The notes under the pieces were generated by a model. The model did not search any database. It saw nothing but the letters and a program-made list of their open reading frames with translations, and was not told the origin of the DNA. A program made the translations under genes and the position numbers. This document shows positions 56,550 through 64,000 of a stretch of 64,000 nucleotides of DNA, piece by piece. The DNA is from Gloeopeniophorella convolvens (lineage: Eukaryota > Basidiomycota > Agaricomycetes > Russulales), in the NCBI GenBank assembly GCA_022496205.1, contig WTXD01000084.1, forward strand, positions 1-64,000, written 5' to 3'. Position 1 is the first letter of the stretch. Each line of letters opens with the position of its first letter.

Positions 56550-57570
56550 TCTCAATATCTGTGGGCCGAGTGCTCTTGGACTGGTCGCTGACCATAGATG
56601 GACTGTGAGCCGGTGTGAAGGGACAAGAAGCGGACTGGGCCGACACGTACGGTTTGTGGCTATCACCTACTGTATTCGCCAGCAGCGAGCAGTGGATGGA
56701 AGAACGACGTGACGCAGGATCTGGGCACGATCAAACGAGTGGCCCGTGACGCGAACTAGAGCAACACGGTGTGGACCGGTGACAACTGGGGCAATGCCTC
56801 TAGATAGTGGCGAGAAGAAATGGGAAAGAGGGAAGCCTGCGTTCTTCAGTGTTCACGAATGCAAGCCTCTCAGGTCGCGCAGTTGGGTAAAGATGGGCGA
56901 CAGCTGGCGGCGGTGTCCCGTGAAAATTGTCGAGCATGTGCGTGACTCGTCGATCACCAGGACCCGTTGCAATTGTTGGCTGGTGTAGGACTCTGTCCAG
57001 ACTATTCCCCAGTCAAGAACTATATCCGAGGTGATTTGGCGTGCCGTATAGCAATCTCAGTCCCGGACGCCTTGCGTTGGTGGACCTGGCAGTCATTGAA
57101 TATGTCCTGATTGCATGGGAACGGGGGTGGGACGGCGCGTTCAAGCACTAGCACGGGCCGCCCCTAGCGCATTTGTCTTCCGGACTCCGGAGTCGATTAT
57201 ATAATAGTCGCCGACCGGCGAGGCGACCCCTGCAACGGCAGCACATCGCCCGGCCGGGACTGGTTTCAACCTGCCTCTACACAGACTCGCATGATAGGAG
57301 CAAAGGCCCCAAGATGCATGCCACCGCATGAGCCTAGTCAGTAGCATTGCTTCTTCTACATAGATCCTCGTTGACCTGTGAAGCTTCTGACAGACTCGGA
57401 GTCCGGACTAACGCGCGTACGTCTGCTTCCAGGTTCGGAACTGAAGTACTAACGAGTGGAAGGTTCTGTTTCCCTCGCGGGTCAGTCCTAGTCAGTGTCG
57501 GATATCCGAGTTACTGCCAACCGCTCTTCGCCAAAAATTACCCTTGGAAGGAGACAAACGAGGAGACAAA
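56550..57570. other. Spacer inside duplication copy 1
   Basis: About 1 kb that matches 60023-61025. Degraded open frames only; no gene supported. Confidence 0.5.
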
Positions 57571-57831
57571 CTAATAGGTTACGAGCGGGAGCTGCGGTAG
57601 GTGATCCAGAATATCAGCAACGGGCGAACCATGCGTGATATGGTTCTGCACTCCGAGACGCCTCGGCGCCGCGAGGATAACCTGCCTCCACCGACGACAC
57701 ACATGTGCCAGCATGTGCCATGGCCAACTGGGCAGGTAGAACGCTCGGCCGGTGAATGTCTCCACCTCGGGGCGACAGACACCAAAGATTTGCAAGAGGG
57801 CGTCATCAGGAAGGGTGTGAATTGTCCGCAT
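57571..57831 (-). pseudogene. Truncated F-box gene fragment at the duplication junction
   Basis: 86 codons from ATG 57831: MRTIHTLPDDALLQIFGVCR ... LAHVCRRWRQVILAAPRRLG ... DILDHLPQLPLVTY, then stop. It is the 5' end of the F-box gene at 52903-54306, and similarity ends abruptly at 57571-57578 where duplication copy 1 ends. The upstream ATG and GTGCGT donor are also copied. It encodes an F-box with no substrate-binding part. If expressed, it could in principle occupy Skp1 without a target, but the simplest view is a dead by-product of the duplication. Confidence 0.82.
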
Positions 57832-58744
57832 ATGGTCTTCGTTCTTGGAGATTATTGAACTCAGATTCGCGAAAGCAGAGGACGTGGAGCGCCGCCACGC
57901 ACCGTTGCCATATACATATGCCCCTCGACTGATCTACGGTGACGCTGCCTGATGCGCCCTATACTTGACAGTTGTCCAATATTTTGTAGATGCGGCGAAG
58001 AAAAAAGAGGATCGCAATGCAGGAAGTTGTATACGCTGATAGGTCATGTCATGGTCGAACGCGAGGGTTGCACTCGAGCAGCTCAGTCGGCGACAGCCGC
58101 GACACCGGGCGGACCCCGGAACTACTACTGTCCACGGCCGATGCCAAACCGAGACCGAACGGCGGGCAACACCAGTGCCACTTTGTGTTCCCAACGAAGC
58201 CAGTTGGCCGATGAATCGACGAAAGTAGTGGATGTCACGCACAACCAAAGAGAAAGTTGATGTCACCTTCTCATGCGTGTGCGTGGACCGCTACGCGCTA
58301 TCGATACGTTGTACCTAGTTGTACACACGCCTCAGACGTAAGTCACTCTAAACTTTCAGACAAACTATAGGGGTGCGTTCGATGTACACCGTGACAACGG
58401 GCTGGGTGCCAGACTACTGAACGCTTATATTATCCTAGTATTAGGCTATCGCACAGTACTATCCCCTTTACTGCGTGTACGAGTCTTGCCGGTACTGTAT
58501 ATTTCATTTCAGAATCCGCTATGAGACCCGGTGAGATCCCGGTATAAGACACGGAAGGGAATGAACGATGAGCTACAACTACTACCCGATGGGATCGGTC
58601 CCTTCGTGAAGTAACGAAGGCTAGGCGGAAAGACACCTCGACCGATGGCGAACGGACCTCGCGCGGTCTCGGCGCCACGGTAGCGACCATCCCGTCCACC
58701 AGCGATTGTAGAAAACTAGACCGATTGAGATTTTGAGATCAGAA
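57832..58744. other. Spacer inside duplication copy 2
   Basis: Matches 54307-55252; short open frames only. Confidence 0.5.
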
Positions 58745-58791
58745 GGACGTTGGGAGGCTGACCGTGGGTGGCACCCAATACTATGTCGAAG

Positions 58792-60022
58792 TCACCAGGA
58801 GGGATTGTATCTGTGACAGACATTGACGAGGCGCCCGACGGCCCTGCGCGCATCGAGCAGCGGCCGAACCTCTGAGAGAAGGTTGTATATTCTGCGACTG
58901 GTGTGGGGAAACGTGATCGTTTTCAAGTTGGGTAGGAGCATGACGTCGCTCGGTCTCTGCAGAGCTTGCAGGACGTCTCGCCTTTCACTGGCTTCCACGT
59001 CCAGGTCGGTAGTGTTGGGGAAAAGTGCGAGAACCGCATCCCATCCTTCTGTATAAGGAACCTCTACCACAGGCTCGTCTTGGTTGATAAAGTCGCCGCA
59101 CTCGATGAAGAGAGTGTCAACGTGAGAAAGCGCGGGAGCAAAGGGTTGGCATATTGCTGGAATGGTCGCCATCAACGTTGGGAGGTGGGGGACCCAATCG
59201 TCGTAATGGATGCAGAAGCGTAGCCTTGGGCTATCGCCATAGATGGTCCAAAACGAGGTGTCGTTAGAGACAACGGGCAGAATTTCAACACAGAACAGGC
59301 GCTCTATGAGGCTCAGACGAGCTTCGTTTCTCGCAGTGACACGTGGCACCAAGTTGCTTATGAACCTGGATAAGGAGGGAATCGTGATGGGAGGCCGGGC
59401 GACGATATCGACATACAGGTTTTCAAGCGCGGGCGCATCGAGTTTGCATATGAGATATTCTTGTACCGAGGAAACAGACCTCCGACAACACTGGGTGAGA
59501 CGTAGGTGTTTTGGCTTGATCTTGTTGATCAGCATTGAAAGAGAAGCCGTGGACAGGCCAGAAAGAAAGGCAAAGGTCTTCTAGTTCGTGCATGGAATAT
59601 ACGCACTCTAAAACTTGGATAATGAGAGGTACGTGCGTCTGGTCGGTTCGCTCGATAGTGAAGTCGAAATGAGTGAGACGAGGAGTGATGATATTGAAGG
59701 AGAGGACGTTGTGTAGGGCGAGGACGCGGATACGGTCGAATTGCTCGAGTGCAGTGGAAAGCTCTTCCTGAGTTCCAGCGCTCACAAAGCGGACGGTGAG
59801 TGGGAGGAGTGGTGAACAGCGCAGGATGTCGGAGATAGGTAAGCCAGGTGCGAGATAACGTCGCACTCTCAGGCGTTCAGGTGAAGTGAGGATCAGTTGG
59901 CGCCATCGGCGGCAGACTTGCGCCAGAACGTGCCATTTCCAGTCCCAGCCATCCCTGGTCTTCAATAGCAGCCGATATGAGTCGAAGACCTCAAGCAATA
60001 CAGCGCTCGGTAGAGATTCCAT
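58792..60022 (-). pseudogene. F-box pseudogene, duplication copy 2
   Basis: Starts at ATG 60022 (MESLPSAVLLEVFDSYRLLL), F-box with LAQVCRRWRQLILTSPERLR. The in-frame junction DRIRVLALHNVLSFNIITPR shows the same missing ~60-residue block as copy 1, but here the frame is kept. An 11-nt loss relative to copy 1 near 59465 (after HPVLSEVCFLGT) shifts the frame. The following part (YLICKLDAPALENLYVDIVA ...) is open to 58792, where a 1-nt gain relative to copy 1 brings an early stop (HRYNPSW). Homology continues to about 58744. Two lesions differ from those of copy 1, so the copies decayed independently after duplication. Confidence 0.8.
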
Positions 60023-61131
60023 TGTCAATATTCGTCCAAGTGCCCTCGGGCTAGTCATTGACCATAGATTGACTGTGAGCCGGTGTGAAGGGACAAGAAG
60101 CGAACTGACGCGTACTGTTGTGGCTATCACCGGTTCTTCAGAAGCAAGCCCAGTGGATGGAAGAACGACGTGATGCAGGATCTGGGCACGATCAAATGAG
60201 AGGCCTATGCGAGCTAGAGCAACACGGTGGCCGGCAATTGGAATACGCTTCTCGATAGTGGAGAGGATATTGATATGGGAAAGAGGGAAGCCTACGTGCT
60301 TCAGCGTCCACGAAAGCAAGCTCAGGGGCAGGTTGGCCGGCTGGCTGTGGTGTCGCGTGAAAATTGTCGAGCTCTGCCACCCATGACTAGTGACTCGTCG
60401 ATCACCAGAACCCGGTGTCGGACTCTGTTCAGACCATTCCCCGGTCAAGAACTATATCTGAAATGATTTGGCGAGCCGTATAGCGATCCCAGTCCTGGAC
60501 ACCTTGCGTTGATGGATCTGGCAGTCATTGAATAAATATGCTCTAGTTGCATGGGAGTGGGATGGGCACAGGCGCGTTCAACACTGCAACTAGCACTCCT
60601 ATCTGTCTCCCGGACCCCGGTGTCGATTACGTAATGGTCGGTGACCGGCGACCCCGGCGACGGCAGCATATCCATCCGAGCCTGACCGGGACTGCAGACT
60701 GGTCGCCGGCGCGGCCCGCCGACTCCTCGTTTCAACCTGCCTCTACACAGACTCACATGGATAGGAGCAAAGGCCACAAGATACATGCCACCTAGTCAGT
60801 GGCATCTTTTCTTCCACATAGATTCTCGCTGATCAGTGAGGCTTTTCACAGACTCGGAATCCGGACTTACGTCTGCTTCCGGGTTCGGCACTGACAATTG
60901 GAAGGTCCTGTTTCCCTCGTGAGTCAGTCCTAGTCGGTGTCGGATATCCGAGTTATCGCCACGCCCTCACCCTTCGCCAGAAAATGTCTTCGGAATGAGA
61001 CAAACGAGGAGACAAACGAGGGAACCAGGGTGCATGACGTATGGCCCTGGCAGATCCAGATGGATCCGAGCATGCCAGCCGGGACACGCGAGTCCTCAGG
61101 TGCCTCTTTTTTTTGCCACATTCCCTGTATC
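60023..61131. other. Spacer: end of duplication copy 2 and upstream of the dioxygenase gene
   Basis: Matches 56550-57570 as far as about 61025; the last ~100 bp are unique. No gene supported. Confidence 0.5.
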
Positions 61132-61138
61132 TATAAAA
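61132..61138 (+). promoter_or_regulatory. TATA box of the dioxygenase gene
   Basis: TATAAAA, 60 bp before the ATG at 61192, followed by GCCAATAAA. The spacing fits a fungal core promoter. Confidence 0.55.
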
Positions 61139-61191
61139 CGCGCCAATAAAGGGGTCCAACCTCGCCATCATCACGCCCACTACAGGCTCCA

Positions 61192-62759
61192 ATGGGTGAC
61201 TCTTCCGTGGACCAGTCATTCGAAGCTAGAATGGCCGCCAGAGAAGATGCCCGGGCAGCCGCCTGGGAGACCAGACAGATAGTTGACGAGCAGGTTGCCT
61301 CCCTACGGAGTTCCATTGTCTACAAGCCACCCTGGTTGGGCTGCGTTCTGCACCTCTCACCGTCCTGTTTCTCCCTCTTCTACAAGGTCTCCAAAGAAGA
61401 TCGTGCAGCTAGGTATACGAGAACCGAGTCTTAATGTAGTTCGCCTCTGACATCCCACTTTGCAGGTACATCGACCTTGCGAACGCTAGCCCCGAAGAAC
61501 TGGAGCAGCTCAGCCAGGCATGTGAACGTGCCACCTTTGGGCGCGATCAGGAGGATGTGATGGATGAGTCGTACCGCAAAGCTAGAAAGATGGACCCGAG
61601 CTGCTTCTCCACGCCCCTCATCCCCGATCACACGCAACTCATGGACGCCGTGCGTGGATATCTCCTTGAGGGTTCCCATGCGACGCGCAAGATTGAAGTT
61701 GAGCTGTACAAGCTCAATGTCTATGGTGGGTCCAGCATTGAATCGCCTCCACGCCGCGCTGAGATAAGTGAGCCAGGTAAGGGGTCATTCTTCAAGCCAC
61801 ACGTCGATACCCCGCGCAACGAGCGGATGTTCGGATCGCTTGTGGTAGTCTTCCCAACACCCCACGAGGGCGGCGACCTAGTCTTCTCAAGCCGAAACTT
61901 GAACTGGACCCTTTCATCTTCCCAGAAGCTCACAGGTGCCCCGGCCCACACCATCTGTTATGCGGCATTCTTCAGCGATGTTCAACATGCAGTCCGGCCG
62001 GTGACTTCCGGACACCGCGTGACGCTGACCTACAACCTGTATTTTGGCGACGATGGCCCTAGAAACGACAAACGAGGAGAGACGACGCCATCGGACACCA
62101 CCCTTACGACAGCACCTGCCCCGGCACGGCCTCCCAGCTTTGTCGAGCCGCCAAATGAGCGTAGGTTCCGAAAGGCGTTCCAGAAGCTCCTCGACGATCC
62201 CGAGTTCCTACCGGATGGCGGCACGCTCGGGTTTGGTCTGCGGCACGCTTATCAAGTTGAAGACGACCTCAAACATGTGTATTCGCTGCTCAAGGGCAGC
62301 GATGCGGTGGCATACAATGTCGCGCGCGACCTTGGCTTTGAGCCGGTCCTCTACTTGTACTACCGAAGCAAGGTCGTGTACGGAGGAATTGTCGATGCGC
62401 TGAGCGAGAAACCGATTAAGCTGGGTAGGGGCGAACAGGTAGAAGATCTCTCTCGTCGGATCCGATACGAAGGCGGTCTCTTGATACGGAACTCGAGCGA
62501 GTTTTCGGACTACGATGGAGACGAGACAAAAGAGTGGATCTTTTGGGTCACCAAGCTGACGGCGGACCTCAATCGAAAGGAGACGGCTTTCCTCGCATAC
62601 GGTAACGAGGCGTCGATGGGGATGGCGTATTCATACGTCTGCCTTATCGTGCGCATTGGGAAGGCAGGAGATAGGAAGGCTTACAGGACAGTCGCTCAGT
62701 TGAAGCAGCAGTGGGAGGACGCTCGAAAAGAGAAGCGTATCTGGCACGGTCTAGGCTAA
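61192..62759 (+). CDS. 2-oxoglutarate/Fe(II)-dependent dioxygenase (prolyl 4-hydroxylase-like)
   Basis: About 504 residues. Exon 1 from ATG 61192 (MGDSSVDQSFEARMAAREDA) ends at 61412; a 53-bp intron (61413-61465, GTATAC...TTTGCAG) joins it to an exon open to the stop at 62757-62759. The double-stranded beta-helix core shows the iron triad: H186 and D188 in FKPHVDTP, and distal H248 in DVQHAVRP. R258 in GHRVTLTYNLYF is the likely 2-oxoglutarate contact. It resembles the large P4H-type dioxygenases common in basidiomycetes; substrate unknown (protein or small molecule). There is no signal peptide, so probably cytosolic or nuclear. It has a clear TATA box and is one of the few non-F-box genes in the right half. 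All catalytic residues are present. Confidence 0.85.
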
Positions 62760-63712
62760 AGATGTAATGGTCTTCAATCTTAGGATCCCCTGTATTGTAG
62801 TAGTGTAATGGGATCATTTGTCGGCCGCTCCGGGCCCCTCTCTGAGCTCTCGTTGTTTCGTTCGCCCGGCTTGATAGCGTCACACGTCTCGTATATGGTT
62901 GACCTAGTGTCCCATATGCATGCCTTGCACGCTTTGAGGAGAGCACAGGCCTCGCTTGGTACGATCCGAGTGGTCTCGGCACAAGGACACGCAGCAGCAC
63001 GAAGCGAAGTCGAGCGAGGGAGGACAAGTGAAGGGAATGCGAGAGGGAAAACGATAGCGCGAAGGGGGAAACGATGACATTCAGAGCCCGGAGTTTAGTA
63101 CACTTCACACTACAAGACTATATGGTAGCTTCATTATATATACAATGGGACAATCACATGAAGTTTTGGGAACTGGGACTCAAGTGATCAGACACAACGA
63201 AAACGTACTATAATGACCGCGCGTCCGTCATAACTGCGTCTTCGGCCGCGTAGTTTTGCTACGCATCATTATCCAGTAGAGAAGGTGCTAAGGGCTGAAT
63301 TTTTCTTGTGAGTATTAGGGAGAGTGCGGTCGAACGAGGCGGAAGTGGGAGTAGGCGGGGGCATCGGGAAAGGGTCCGGGAAGTCGGCCCGCTCGGAAGT
63401 CCGAGAGCGGAACGCGACTCGCGGCATTCCAGCATCGCTTCCACGACAAACGGCAGCCTTTTGGATACTTGTAGTATCACCCGCCGCCAGGCCTTCTTCT
63501 CTCTTTGAAAGACTACGCCGTGTTTCTCGTGACAATGATACAAGGCACCTGCGAGCTCTGGCCCTAGCATCCCTCGCGCGGACAGTGTCGTCCCTCACTT
63601 TGTGACGTTGTGCTTCACCTTCAACTTCTTCTTGACTTTTCCCTACCGTATGAGGCCATGATGCTCCTTGTGAATGTCACTTCACATTGGGAACAGTGGA
63701 GATAACTTACCT
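62760..63712. other. Intergenic stretch, no gene recognised
   Basis: About 0.95 kb between convergent genes. No supported coding frame. Confidence 0.45.
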
Positions 63713-64000
63713 TCATGTCGTCCCTACGGCTTCAAGTAGTGGTCTTTGCCGCCGACGCTGGCGCTGAGCCCTCATCCACTGAGGCTGCTTCGCAAGCTGG
63801 TACAGGTCCCAGTTCTCCTTGTAGGAAACGTTCACGTTTTGAGCCGCCCCAGAGTTGCGCTCCGAAATGACGGGTTCGAGTTCCACGGAGACGTCAGGTG
63901 GGCCCAAAGCATCGTCAGTGTAGAAGATGATCTCGAGGTCCCGCAGATCAGGCAGGAGCTCGTACCCGCTTGGCTGTTGCAGAGTCCGGCAGACAGCCAG
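63713..64000 (-). CDS. F-box family protein, C-terminal part (cut by window edge)
   Basis: The last ~95 codons of a gene whose 5' part lies beyond the window. It enters with LAVCRTLQQPSGYELLPDLR, then DLEIIFYTDDALGP, which is the family C-terminal block (LAxARTLGxPxGxxLLPNLRDLxLLFYSxDGY). It ends with an unusual basic tail (QRQRRRQRPLLEAVGTT) in place of CCR...RQHPEL. Whether the F-box is intact cannot be seen. This shows that the F-box cluster continues past 64 kb. Confidence 0.7.
   Translation of the reverse strand: MAVCRTLQQPSGYELLPDLRDLEIIFYTDDALGPPDVSVELEPVISERNSGAAQNVNVSYKENWDLYQLAKQPQWMRAQRQRRRQRPLLEAVGTT

Larger units (their letters stand above)
54046..61025. repeat. Segmental tandem duplication, two ~3.5-kb copies
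   Basis: Copy 1 (about 54046-57570) and copy 2 (about 57571-61025) share, in order: the 5' part of an F-box gene, a spacer, an F-box pseudogene, and a spacer ending GAGACAAAC. Landmark pairs are ATG 54306 and 57831; GGACGTTGGGAGGCTGACCG near 55263 and 58745; and GTGTCGGATATCCGAGTTA near 57496 and 60938. Offsets shrink from 3525 to about 3450, so small deletions accumulated. The junction lies at 57571, where GACAAACTAATAG meets the F-box coding sequence. Confidence 0.85.

Noticed and set aside
62644..63108. Minus-strand frame of 154 codons after the dioxygenase gene
   Set aside because: It overlaps the dioxygenase 3' end, is rich in Arg/Ser low-complexity sequence and shows no family signature.

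Overview
The window looks like nuclear DNA of a filamentous basidiomycete (Agaricomycetes). It has short 50-75 bp spliceosomal introns, widely spaced genes on both strands, a microsomal cytochrome P450 with a basidiomycete-style N-terminus, a NACHT-WD40 (NWD) protein, a UstYa/DUF3328 protein, Kre9-like secreted proteins and a large family of F-box proteins. I see no bacterial operon, tRNA, rRNA or CRISPR array.

Layout. At 0.4-2.9 kb there is a multi-exon P450 on the minus strand. At 5.0-5.5 and 9.5-10.0 kb there are two paralogous small secreted Kre9/Knh1-domain proteins, one on each side of a frameshifted F-box gene (6.9-8.4 kb). From 11.6 to 27.4 kb there are seven F-box loci, all on the minus strand. 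Four of these (13.5-22.9 kb) form a tandem array with a period near 2.35 kb, and one copy carries a nonsense codon. At 28.1-32.9 kb there is an NWD gene with a tandem WD40 tract of 129-bp units. At 36.5-37.2 kb there is a UstYa-like oxidase gene. From 38.2 to 60.0 kb there are ten more F-box loci: three minus, three plus around a LINE relic, then minus-strand genes and pseudogenes inside a 3.5-kb segmental tandem duplication. At 61.2-62.8 kb there is a 2-oxoglutarate/Fe(II) dioxygenase, and the right edge cuts the 3' end of another F-box gene.

Main theme. About 19 of the recognisable loci are members of one F-box family. Each has an N-terminal F-box-like motif (LPDxxLLxxFDFYR ... VCRRWRxLILxSP), a divergent leucine-rich middle, and a conserved C-terminal block (ENxFxLAxAxTLGxPxGxxLLPNLxxLxLLFYSxDGY). 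Many share a tiny first exon of 8-17 codons followed by a phase-1 intron. Intact genes, mosaics, frameshifted copies and fragments lie together, which is the picture expected of fast birth-and-death evolution. By family knowledge the F-box would recruit targets to SCF ubiquitin ligases, but no target can be inferred from sequence. An NLR-like NWD gene with near-identical WD repeats inside the same cluster is suggestive of a recognition or self/non-self region; that link is inference only.

Starts and splice sites were chosen by hand from reading frame, GT-AG (one GC-AG) signals and comparison among paralogs. No similarity search was run.
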